Assembly: GCA_903873185.1 (NCBI GenBank) | Contig: CAIQNN010000021.1 | Location: 1-32,085 of the forward strand | Reading direction: 5' to 3' | Length of the DNA: 32,085 nucleotides | Origin: an uncultured Actinomycetes bacterium | Lineage (GTDB): Bacteria; Actinomycetota; Actinomycetes; Nanopelagicales; Nanopelagicaceae | Part shown: piece by piece, positions 8,628 to 15,677 of the stretch | Layout: every line of letters begins with the position of its first letter | Position numbering within the stretch: position 1 is the stretch's first letter | Program-made: the position numbers and the translations under genes | Notes under the pieces: generated by a model | Database searches by the model: none | Seen by the model: the letters and a program-made list of their open reading frames with translations, nothing else | What the model was told of the DNA's origin: nothing

Positions 8628-9658
8628 GCGAGCTATCTGAAGTCCGAGGCGAAGATTCTTTTGATGTAAATGCTCTTCACTCATGGTTGCTGGAACAGTT
8701 ACCAGATTTATCTGGCTTGCCGCAGGTAATGCAGTTTCGTAGTGGTGCCTCCAACTTGACCTATTTGTTGCAATATCCTGATCGAGACTTAGTACTAAGA
8801 AGACCACCTTTTGGAATCAAAGCAGCTTCGGCTCATGACATGCGCAGAGAAGTGCTGATTCAAAGTTCCTTGAAGCCTTATTTCCCCTACGTACCTAAAA
8901 TCATCGGATTCAACGATGATCCTTCAATCATGAATTCAGATTTTTACGTGATGGAACGAATTAGCGGAACTATTTTGCGGCGTGACTTGCCCATGGGAAT
9001 TGACCTAACAAGAGAGCAAACTAGCGCCATCGGAAATTCGATGATTGACGGCTGGGTAGAGCTTCATTCGATTGACGCAGCCATTCTTGAATCTTTAAAC
9101 AAAGGCGATGGTTATGTAAGCCGACAAGTCGATGGCTGGAGCAAAAGGTATCGCGCTGCGCTTACCGATGATGTCCCCAATGGTGAGGATTTAATGAAAT
9201 GGTTGGCGGAACACCAACCTTTGGATGTAAAACATTGTGTCATCCACGGCGATTGGCGATTAGATAACATCGTGTTAGATCTCAACGCCTCAAAGATGGT
9301 CGGCGTTCTCGATTGGGAATTGGCAACCGTTGGTGACCCATTAATGGATCTTGGCTCCAGCCTTGCGTATTGGATTGATGCCGACGATCCCTTGGACTTT
9401 GCGAACCTGCGCCGACAACCAAGTAATTTGCCCGGCATGCCCACCAGGGATGAGATCGTTGCCCGGTATCTAGATCTGTCGGGTATCGAATGTGAGGATT
9501 TCACCTTTTATGAAATATTTGGCCTCTTCCGATTGAGCGTCATAATTCAACAAATCTGGATCAGATTCCGACTGGGACAAACAACGAATCCAGCTTTCGC
9601 TGAGTTTGGAAGTGCCGTCAATTTGCTGATTAATAGAGCTAGGGGTCTGATGCGATGA
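8624..9658 (+). CDS. APH-like kinase (ACAD10/11 kinase-domain type; LvaA-like)
   Basis: Aminoglycoside-phosphotransferase-fold kinase of 344 residues. Visible motifs: a SGASNLTY nucleotide loop (40-47), LRRPP (58-62), the catalytic loop HGDWRLDN (208-215) with Asp210 and Asn215, and [15 protein letters not shown] (229-243) supplying the metal-binding Asp230. These match the kinase domain of ACAD10/ACAD11 and the family of LvaA, which phosphorylates 4-hydroxyvaleryl-CoA. The inferred substrate is a 4-hydroxyacyl-CoA; antibiotic resistance is unlikely. The start is TTG, overlapping the upstream TGA as TTGA; later in-frame ATGs would cut into the conserved SGASNLTY loop region. Confidence 0.88.
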   Translation: MSELSEVRGEDSFDVNALHSWLLEQLPDLSGLPQVMQFRSGASNLTYLLQYPDRDLVLRRPPFGIKAASAHDMRREVLIQSSLKPYFPYVPKIIGFNDDPSIMNSDFYVMERISGTILRRDLPMGIDLTREQTSAIGNSMIDGWVELHSIDAAILESLNKGDGYVSRQVDGWSKRYRAALTDDVPNGEDLMKWLAEHQPLDVKHCVIHGDWRLDNIVLDLNASKMVGVLDWELATVGDPLMDLGSSLAYWIDADDPLDFANLRRQPSNLPGMPTRDEIVARYLDLSGIECEDFTFYEIFGLFRLSVIIQQIWIRFRLGQTTNPAFAEFGSAVNLLINRARGLMR

Positions 9659-10656
9659 GAGCCGGTCGCTTCAACGTAGTTAGTCGAACATTCGCAATGG
9701 TTGATCTTCCGATTCCAAAACCATCGGAAAATGAAGTTCTTGTCAAAGTTATGGCCGCCGGAGTCTGCTTGTCCGATGCCCACTTTCTAGATGGAATTCT
9801 CGCTCCAAGTTCCCTCGAGTCAGATGCTGTCACCCTTGGCCATGAAGTCGCGGGAATTATTGAGGAGATTGGATCTTCGGTTACCAATTTTCAACTTGGA
9901 GATCATGTAGTCGTGGTCGCAGGCATCCGCGATCAAAACGGAAAGCTGCGCACTCAAGGTTTTGATTATGACGGTGGATTCGCGGAATACGTTATTTGTC
10001 TAGCCGAGAATCTCATTTCTATCCCGCTTGCTCTGCCTTTTGAACAAGCTTGCATAATCCCCGATGCGGTCTCGACTCCATGGGCAGCAATCACTCAAAC
10101 GGCGCAGATGCAAAGTTCGGAATCGGCTGCGGTTTTTGGCGTCGGAGGATTGGGATTTCATGCGGTACAACTACTCAAGGTCGTTGGTTGTTCGGTGATT
10201 GCTATCGACCCTTCCGAGTTTGCCCGCAACCGAGCGTTAGAGATCGGCGCGGATTTCGCCTTTGATTCGAAGGATCCAGATCTGATTGCGAAAGTCAGAT
10301 CAGCGACTTCCGGAACAGGCGTTGACGCTGCTTTCGATTTTGCGGGTGTCTCCTCGATAAGAAAACAAGCTCTATCCATGCTCGCCGAGGGTGGAAAGAT
10401 TGTCATCGTCGGAATTGCCAACGAGCCCATAATTATTCCCAGCGATATGGCTTTCGCCTATCGAAGGACACAAATCCTTGGTCACTATGGTTCCGAGAAA
10501 TTTCACACCAAGGAAATTATTCAAATGGTAAGTGATGGCGCCTTGGATCTATCAACCTCGATCTCCAAGATTCTCCCGCTAGAGCGTGCTCTTGATGCAA
10601 TGACCCAACTTAGAGAGAAAGTTGGGAATCCGATCCGCATTGTTCTTAAGCCCTAG
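9655..10656 (+). CDS. Zinc-dependent alcohol dehydrogenase (MDR family)
   Basis: Medium-chain dehydrogenase of 333 residues. The catalytic zinc ligands are Cys38 (GVCLSD) and His63-Glu64 (GHE); the third ligand may be Asp137 in IPDAVSTPW rather than the common Cys. The NAD(P) Rossmann motif is GVGGLG (162-167). The four-cysteine structural zinc lobe expected at about residues 90-110 is absent. It oxidises an alcohol or reduces a ketone, probably within the same pathway as the two upstream genes, because its ATG overlaps the kinase stop as ATGA. Substrate unknown. Confidence 0.9.
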   Translation: MRAGRFNVVSRTFAMVDLPIPKPSENEVLVKVMAAGVCLSDAHFLDGILAPSSLESDAVTLGHEVAGIIEEIGSSVTNFQLGDHVVVVAGIRDQNGKLRTQGFDYDGGFAEYVICLAENLISIPLALPFEQACIIPDAVSTPWAAITQTAQMQSSESAAVFGVGGLGFHAVQLLKVVGCSVIAIDPSEFARNRALEIGADFAFDSKDPDLIAKVRSATSGTGVDAAFDFAGVSSIRKQALSMLAEGGKIVIVGIANEPIIIPSDMAFAYRRTQILGHYGSEKFHTKEIIQMVSDGALDLSTSISKILPLERALDAMTQLREKVGNPIRIVLKP

Positions 10657-10670
10657 AAGCACCAACCCCG

Positions 10671-10692
10671 ATGCTCCATCAAGACGGAGCAT
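10671..10692. terminator. Hairpin after the alcohol dehydrogenase gene
   Basis: ATGCTCC and GGAGCAT form a perfect 7-bp stem with an 8-base loop, starting 14 bases after the ADH stop. There is no T run after it, so it may be a weak or factor-assisted terminator. Confidence 0.4.
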
Positions 10693-10693
10693 G

Positions 10694-10708
10694 GCGCTGC
10701 GAAAGCGC
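10694..10708. other. Second small hairpin upstream of marC
   Basis: GCGCT and AGCGC form a 5-bp GC-rich stem around GCGAA, immediately after the first hairpin and just before the marC -10 element. It could extend the terminator or modulate the promoter; function unknown. Confidence 0.3.
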
Positions 10709-10711
10709 GCG

Positions 10712-10717
10712 TAGGAT
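10712..10717 (+). promoter_or_regulatory. Putative -10 element of marC
   Basis: TAGGAT followed by six bases (gagggt) and the ATG. The same bases GAGGG could act as a ribosome site if transcription began further upstream, so leaderless use is likely but not certain. Confidence 0.45.
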
Positions 10718-10723
10718 GAGGGT

Positions 10724-11323
10724 ATGCGTATCAGCAACGATGTCACCACGCTTGTCGCCTTGTTTGCAATCGTTAGTCCAATCACCTCTATTCCAGTCTT
10801 CCTCTCACTAACCTCGCACGTTGATCCAAAACGTCGGCGGGTCATTGCATTGCAAACGGCTGCCGTCTCCGGAGCCACTCTTCTAATTGCGTACTTTGTT
10901 GGCGACATCATTTTGAAACTGCTCAGCATCCAAATTGGTGCCTTCAGAGTCGCGGGAGCGCTTGTGATCGGTTCGATCGGCTGGAGCATGGTGATGGGCA
11001 AGAAGAACACAATTTTTGAAGCTAACCCTCGAGGCGCCATGGTTGTGCCGCTCGCTATTCCACTAATGGCCGGCCCTGGAGCGATTGCTACCGTAATTGC
11101 AATTGGCAACGCAGATCGTGGAATTGTTCGGGTTGCGGATTTAGTAATCATCTTGGTTCTGTCGGCGCTGACGGGTGTTCTCTTACTTGCGGCGGCGCCA
11201 ATTGAAAAGCTTTTGGGTGATCAAGGGCTTAACATCCTGACGCGCATTTTCGGATTGCTACTTTTAGCAATCTCAGTTTCAACTGTCATGTCAGCGCTAA
11301 CCGATTATATTCACGCGCTTTAG
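10724..11323 (+). CDS. MarC-family integral membrane protein
   Basis: A 199-residue, very hydrophobic protein with about six membrane segments. It has the MarC/SnatA signatures IVSPITSIPVFLSL near the N-terminus and PLAIPLMAGPGAIATV in the middle (about 107-122). Family members are inner-membrane proteins of uncertain function, some linked to small neutral amino-acid transport; despite the name, antibiotic-resistance activity is not established. It is a single-gene unit: the upstream operon ends with a hairpin, and the gene converges on the exported-protein gene with only eight bases between stops. Confidence 0.9.
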   Translation: MRISNDVTTLVALFAIVSPITSIPVFLSLTSHVDPKRRRVIALQTAAVSGATLLIAYFVGDIILKLLSIQIGAFRVAGALVIGSIGWSMVMGKKNTIFEANPRGAMVVPLAIPLMAGPGAIATVIAIGNADRGIVRVADLVIILVLSALTGVLLLAAAPIEKLLGDQGLNILTRIFGLLLLAISVSTVMSALTDYIHAL

Positions 11324-11331
11324 AACAACGT

Positions 11332-11874
11332 TTAACCTTTGGTTACCGGTTTCATTGCTCGAGAGATCTTTAACAAATTTGAGTAAGTAATGCCAGATAC
11401 TAAAACTTCTACGGAAGTTCCGTGAAACAACTTCGTCGGTTTGGTATTCCACATGGCATAGCCGCCATAGTTCGGCAGATCACTGGTTTTACAGTTCTTC
11501 CACTGTTTCGCAATTGCGGGATCACAGAAGACCACGATATTCGCTCTAAACCCATTTATCGTGGCTGTTGCCACCTTTACACCTAAGCCTGGGTTGGAAC
11601 ACTTTGCGGCAACATCAGTTTCTAGAAATTGTATAGATCGGTCTTCGCCATATATTGCAGCCAACCACTGTTCCTGATTTTTACCACAGGAAAGCAGCTT
11701 GAACGATCTGAGGAGCAAATCTCCAGTAGTACCGGGCTGCAAGATTTGATAGCTCAAACCCGTCTGGGCATCCAAATATGGATTCCCAGAACCCATTGCC
11801 ACGGCTGCAGTCGCTGGAAGAAGTAAGCCCATAACTAATGAGAAGGCCGCAATCAACGCTAGATTCTTTCGCAT
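11332..11874 (-). CDS. Small exported protein of unknown function
   Basis: I do not recognise the family. From the ATG at 11874 the protein has 180 residues, beginning with a classic signal peptide: MRKN, a hydrophobic core (5-19), then ATAAVA with a likely cleavage after Ala26. The mature part has four cysteines (63, 92, 117, 128), enough for two disulfides, and no membrane segment, so it is probably secreted or periplasm-like. The frame is open 27 codons further upstream into the cysteine-synthase-like gene, but the signal peptide and a TACCTT hexamer exactly six bases before the ATG support 11874. The two genes point the same way, with this one apparently having its own promoter inside the upstream spacer. 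Confidence 0.7.
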   Translation of the reverse strand: MRKNLALIAAFSLVMGLLLPATAAVAMGSGNPYLDAQTGLSYQILQPGTTGDLLLRSFKLLSCGKNQEQWLAAIYGEDRSIQFLETDVAAKCSNPGLGVKVATATINGFRANIVVFCDPAIAKQWKNCKTSDLPNYGGYAMWNTKPTKLFHGTSVEVLVSGITYSNLLKISRAMKPVTKG

Positions 11875-11880
11875 TACACA

Positions 11881-11886
11881 AAGGTA
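11881..11886 (-). promoter_or_regulatory. Putative -10 element of the exported-protein gene
   Basis: TACCTT on the minus strand, six bases before the ATG at 11874, predicting a leaderless mRNA. It lies 28 bases beyond the stop of the cysteine-synthase-like gene. Confidence 0.45.
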
Positions 11887-11914
11887 CCCATAAAGGTTTA
11901 GATATTGCTGTATT

Positions 11915-12796
11915 TCATTTGATCCAATAGTCCTCGATGTATTTCTCCCCTTCATCGCAGAAGAAGGTCACTACGGTATCTAGCGCAAAATCAGATTTCA
12001 ACTGCTTGGCAGCTAACATGTGTGCACCGCTTGAAGGTCCAACAAAGATTCCGTGGACGCGAGCTAACCGTCGCATTTCATCGATCGCATCATTTGAATG
12101 TATATGAATGAAGCCATCAATCTCAGTTTTGTGGCGCGCAATGATTCCCGGAATGAAACCATCAGAAATTCCTTCGATCAGATGTTTTGCGACTTCCCCG
12201 CAAGCAATGGTGCAGGACTCCGAAGGCTCCAAGGCGTAACTCTTGCACTGTGGATTCACAGCTCGAAAGGCTTGAGCCACACCAATCAAAGTTCCACCTG
12301 TCCCAACGCCACCAACGACCAGATCAGGCGTCGTTGGGATTTCGCGCAAAATCTCTTGACCTAACCATTCGCGATTCTCAATCACATTCCATTCATTATC
12401 GAATTGTTGCGGCGCAAAGTAACCAGGCTGAGCCGCTAACCGGCGCACCTCATCAAGGGCACTATTGACGTGAAAATCACCCAGCGATCTAACTTCGGCG
12501 CCGAATGCTTGTGAGATTGCCGTTCGCTCGGGACTTAAACCATCGGGCATTACTACCAACATTTTGTAGCCTTTAACTGCAGCGACCATACTCATGGCAT
12601 TTCCAGTATTGCCACTGCTGGCTTCTACGATGGTATCCCCCGGCTTTAATAAGCCTTCAACTTCGGCCCGTTCAATCATGTACTTCGCAATTCGAGCCTT
12701 GATAGAACCAGATGGATTTAGGTACTCCATCTTTATCCAGATGCCCTCAATATTCAAAAGTGGCGTGTTGCCGATGGCATCCAAAATGGTTTTCAT
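11915..12796 (-). CDS. Cysteine synthase/CBS-family PLP enzyme
   Basis: Fold-type II PLP enzyme of the O-acetylserine sulfhydrylase family, 293 residues. The Schiff-base Lys33 is in NPSGSIKAR, the phosphate/substrate loop is SSGNTGNA, and the PLP-phosphate glycine loop is GVGTGGTLIG; a late GPSSGAH provides the pyridine-contact serine. The expected reaction is cysteine formation from an activated serine and a sulfur donor, but cystathionine beta-synthase-like or other beta-replacement activity is possible. No C-terminal CBS pair is present. I use the ATG at 12796, preceded by TTGGAG six bases away, rather than the TTG three codons earlier. A TAACTT hexamer seven bases upstream could alternatively give a leaderless start. 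Confidence 0.9.
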   Translation of the reverse strand: MKTILDAIGNTPLLNIEGIWIKMEYLNPSGSIKARIAKYMIERAEVEGLLKPGDTIVEASSGNTGNAMSMVAAVKGYKMLVVMPDGLSPERTAISQAFGAEVRSLGDFHVNSALDEVRRLAAQPGYFAPQQFDNEWNVIENREWLGQEILREIPTTPDLVVGGVGTGGTLIGVAQAFRAVNPQCKSYALEPSESCTIACGEVAKHLIEGISDGFIPGIIARHKTEIDGFIHIHSNDAIDEMRRLARVHGIFVGPSSGAHMLAAKQLKSDFALDTVVTFFCDEGEKYIEDYWIK

Positions 12797-12894
12797 GTTC
12801 TCCAAGTTACCCCTTTAACCCCTGCGTGTGAATAGATTAAGCAGCGAGTCGGTGCGCTATCGGTGGGGTTAATGATGGTTATAGTGGAGAGGTC

Positions 12895-14307
12895 ATGAAA
12901 AATATAAGTCCCTCGATCCTCGAGCATCTTTCGCACATGCAGCCCATCCTTTATTGGCGCGATGAAGATCCCCTTGAACCCGAATCGCATCCCATGTTGG
13001 TTGGTGCTCTCACTGCCGACCTTTGTATTGTCGGCGCGGGATACACCGGGCTTTGGACCGCGTTACTTGCAAAAGAGCGAGATCCCAACCGCACCGTGGT
13101 AATTCTCGAAAAGGTTGAAACGGGCTCCGGCGCATCTGGCCGAAATGGCGGGTTTTGCAATAACTCGCTTACTCATGGTTTTGCAAATGGATACGCGAGA
13201 TTCAAAGATGAGATGGCAACGATCGAACGCCTGGGCCGCGAGAACATGGATCAAATCGAAGCCACCATTTTTAAATACGGCATTGATTGCAGTTGGGAAC
13301 GAACTGGCGAGCTACGAGTGGCGAATGAAGATTGGCAGCTCCCTGGCTTGCAAGAGGAAGCAGAGATTAGAAACTCGTTTGGCGACAGCGTTGAAGTATT
13401 AAGTGCCCTCGAGGTGCAATCTCGCGTCAATTCACCCTTGTACAAAGGTGCACTCTGGGATCCAGATGGAACTGCGCTGGTGGATCCCGCTCAATTAGTC
13501 TGGGGACTAGAGAAGGTGTGCCTGAAGTTAGGTGTACAAATATTTGAACATTCCCCGGTCGAAGCGCTGGTTGATGTCGCTAATGGAGTGAGAGTAGAGA
13601 CCGCATACGGCTCAATTACGGCAAGCCGAGTAGCCCTAGCAACCAATGTTTTTCCATCCTTGATTCGCAAAGCTCGGAAATATGTCGTTCCGGTTTACGA
13701 TTTCCAATTAGTGACCGAACCACTAACGAAGGCTCAATTGAAGTCAATCAATTGGAGCGGCCGCGAAGGCATTTCCGAATCCGGTAATCAATTTCATTAC
13801 TATCGAATGACTAAAGACAATGAAATCCTTTGGGGTGGCTACGACGCGATCTATAACTTTCGGGGCAAGGTCAGGCTTGAGTACGAATCCGATGCCGAAA
13901 CTTACGCGCACTTAGCAGCTGACTTTCTGCTTACCTTTCCGCAGTTGGAAGGAATCAAATTCACTCATGGTTGGGGTGGTGCAATTGATACTTGCTCTCG
14001 CTTCTCCCCTTTCTGGGGACAAGCGCACAACAACAAGGTTGCTTATGTAATGGGCTATACCGGTTTGGGAGTGGCGGCTACTCGTTTCGGCGCACAAGTG
14101 ATGTTGGATCTTCTCGATGACATCGATTCAGAGCGCGTGAAACTTGAGATGGTTCGGAAGAAACCTTTTCCCTTTCCGCCCGAGCCCTTCAGATTCTTAT
14201 TTATTCGGCTAACTCAATGGTCAATCAACAAAGCCGATATGAATTTCGGCAAACGCAATATTTGGCTGCGGACTTTGGATGCGCTTGGTTTGGGATTCGA
14301 TTCTTAA
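12895..14307 (+). CDS. FAD-dependent amine/amino-acid oxidase (DAO/PuuB-like)
   Basis: Flavoprotein of 470 residues. The ADP-binding motif is IVGAGYTGLWTA (about 45-56), followed by ILEK and the SGASGRNGGF motif characteristic of the DAO family; a C-terminal GYTGLGVAATRFGAQ block closes the FAD site. The arrangement resembles gamma-glutamylputrescine oxidase and related glycine/D-amino-acid oxidases, so it probably oxidises a secondary or primary amine; the substrate is not determinable. The ATG at 12895 has GGAGAGG upstream, and a TATAGT hexamer nine bases before the start would give a very short leader. It is divergent from the cysteine-synthase-like gene and its stop directly abuts the convergent GNAT stop. 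Confidence 0.9.
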   Translation: MKNISPSILEHLSHMQPILYWRDEDPLEPESHPMLVGALTADLCIVGAGYTGLWTALLAKERDPNRTVVILEKVETGSGASGRNGGFCNNSLTHGFANGYARFKDEMATIERLGRENMDQIEATIFKYGIDCSWERTGELRVANEDWQLPGLQEEAEIRNSFGDSVEVLSALEVQSRVNSPLYKGALWDPDGTALVDPAQLVWGLEKVCLKLGVQIFEHSPVEALVDVANGVRVETAYGSITASRVALATNVFPSLIRKARKYVVPVYDFQLVTEPLTKAQLKSINWSGREGISESGNQFHYYRMTKDNEILWGGYDAIYNFRGKVRLEYESDAETYAHLAADFLLTFPQLEGIKFTHGWGGAIDTCSRFSPFWGQAHNNKVAYVMGYTGLGVAATRFGAQVMLDLLDDIDSERVKLEMVRKKPFPFPPEPFRFLFIRLTQWSINKADMNFGKRNIWLRTLDALGLGFDS

Positions 14308-14868
14308 CTAAGGAAGCCACTCTCGCTTTAGAATTCCGTAGATGATCGCATCGCACCATTCGCCTTTGAAGAACTCCTCCTCTTCAATATGAGCCTCTTT
14401 GCGCATCCCAAGCCGTTTGACCAAATTTTCGGAAGCGGTATTTCTGGCATCTAAATGGGCAAAGATGCGATTGAATTTTCCGGTTTCAAAAATATAAGTC
14501 AATAGCGCCTTGCAAGCCTCGGTTGCATAACCATGACCAGAATATTTTGGGTTTAAAACATAGCCAAATTCTGCAGTCTGGTTTTCGGCGCTGCGATACA
14601 TGAGTGCAAGCTGTCCCACAATCTTCTTTGAGCTCGCAAGTTCGATACCAAGCAGCCCATAATCGCCCTCGTTATCAAACTTGCTTTCAGCGATCGATTT
14701 AGCCAGTGCTTCGTGGACTTGCTCCAATGTTCGAGCTGGCCAAGGAATGTATTTCACTACTTCAGGAAGCGATTGATATTCAAACAAATCCGCTTCATCT
14801 GCCATCGTCATCGGTCTGATAATTAGTCGATCGGTTATAAGTTGAAACCCGGCGGAATTTAACTCCAT
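14308..14868 (-). CDS. RimJ/RimL-type GNAT acetyltransferase
   Basis: A 186-residue Acetyltransf_3 family protein. It starts with the typical LITDRLIIRPM strand, has the GYVLNPKYSGHGYATEA acetyl-CoA-binding segment, and ends with ARNTASENLVKRLGMRKE, as in ribosomal-protein and aminoglycoside-independent GNATs. The acceptor is unknown. The ATG lies inside the 3' end of the alpha/beta hydrolase gene (10-base overlap), so the two are an operon. The stop codon sits directly against the stop of the FAD oxidase on the other strand. Confidence 0.9.
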   Translation of the reverse strand: MELNSAGFQLITDRLIIRPMTMADEADLFEYQSLPEVVKYIPWPARTLEQVHEALAKSIAESKFDNEGDYGLLGIELASSKKIVGQLALMYRSAENQTAEFGYVLNPKYSGHGYATEACKALLTYIFETGKFNRIFAHLDARNTASENLVKRLGMRKEAHIEEEEFFKGEWCDAIIYGILKREWLP

Positions 14869-15620
14869 TGTTCCAAATGAGCCAGAGCATTAGCGAAGAT
14901 CAATTCGGCGTCGAAATCGAGAGTGGCTACGTGATAGCTGTTTGTTATCTCGATTCGCTGCTTACTTGAGCTTCCGATCTTGCTCATAATGATGTCCGAA
15001 TTCGAAACTGGTAAAACGTGATCGTCGACGCTATGAAAAAGCAAGGTTGGTGCGGTGACCGATTTCAAATTTGCTTTAGTTGCCTTCAACAATTTGTTAA
15101 GTTCCAAGACGCCTTTGGTTGGGAGCACGTCGTAGCCCCATTCCGTGGTTTCCGGTTTCTTAATGTCATCTCCAACTGATGGCAAACCCTTTTTGAGCAT
15201 TGCGATCAAAGGAGCAAACTTGACTTGAATCCCTGGGATATGAATCATCGGGTTTACCAAAACCAGGCCATCGACCGCGTTGTTCTCGGCAACATTGAGC
15301 GTAGTAGCGCCACCCATGGATAGACCGAAGATGAAAACTTTAGAACATGTTTTACGTAGCTCAATTAGATCATGAGTAACTCGGGCTGGCCATTCCTTCC
15401 AGGAGACTTGATTTAGGTCTTCCCATTTCGTCGCATGGCCGGGTAACTTCGGGACTCGAACCGAGTAACCCCGCTCAACCAGATTGTGAGCCCAAGGCCG
15501 CATCGAAGCAGGTGAACCGGTGAAGCCGTGAACGAGCACAACTCCAATGTGAGCTTTTTCGCCCCGACCATCAAAAGCAAAATCCGATAGCCAGCCCTCG
15601 GGCGCATTCTCAGTAGACAT
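14859..15620 (-). CDS. Alpha/beta hydrolase (carboxylesterase/monoacylglycerol lipase-like)
   Basis: Serine hydrolase of 253 residues. The oxyanion-hole HGFTG is at 31-35, the nucleophile Ser101 is in GLSMGG, the acid is Asp199/Asp200 in HSVDDHVLP, and His230 is in the SYHVATLD block. The pattern matches Est30-type carboxylesterases and monoacylglycerol lipases acting on short or medium acyl esters. No signal peptide, so cytoplasmic. A TAGGCT hexamer lies seven bases before the ATG. It is the first gene of a two-gene unit with the GNAT and is divergent from the exonuclease gene, with 57 bases between. Confidence 0.9.
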   Translation of the reverse strand: MSTENAPEGWLSDFAFDGRGEKAHIGVVLVHGFTGSPASMRPWAHNLVERGYSVRVPKLPGHATKWEDLNQVSWKEWPARVTHDLIELRKTCSKVFIFGLSMGGATTLNVAENNAVDGLVLVNPMIHIPGIQVKFAPLIAMLKKGLPSVGDDIKKPETTEWGYDVLPTKGVLELNKLLKATKANLKSVTAPTLLFHSVDDHVLPVSNSDIIMSKIGSSSKQRIEITNSYHVATLDFDAELIFANALAHLEQWS

Positions 15621-15627
15621 GAAAAAG

Positions 15628-15633
15628 AGCCTA
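15628..15633 (-). promoter_or_regulatory. Putative -10 element of the hydrolase-GNAT unit
   Basis: TAGGCT on the minus strand, seven bases before the ATG at 15620. It suggests a leaderless or nearly leaderless transcript. Confidence 0.4.
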
Positions 15634-15665
15634 TGCCATCTGATACCAGTGTCACCAGGGTGGCG

Positions 15666-15671
15666 TAGCGT
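15666..15671 (+). promoter_or_regulatory. Putative -10 element of the exonuclease fusion gene
   Basis: TAGCGT followed by six bases (tgcgag) and GTG at 15678. It supports the GTG start, which lacks a good ribosome site. Confidence 0.5.
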
Positions 15672-15677
15672 TGCGAG

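Noticed and set aside
8624-9658. Aminoglycoside resistance kinase
   Set aside because: The fold is APH-like, but the [13 protein letters not shown] and [11 protein letters not shown] motifs and linkage to an ACAD10/11-like dehydrogenase point to the 4-hydroxyacyl-CoA kinase branch.
10579-11151. 190-codon minus-strand open frame across the ADH end and marC
   Set aside because: It crosses the hairpins and the marC promoter and is antisense to the membrane-protein signatures of MarC.
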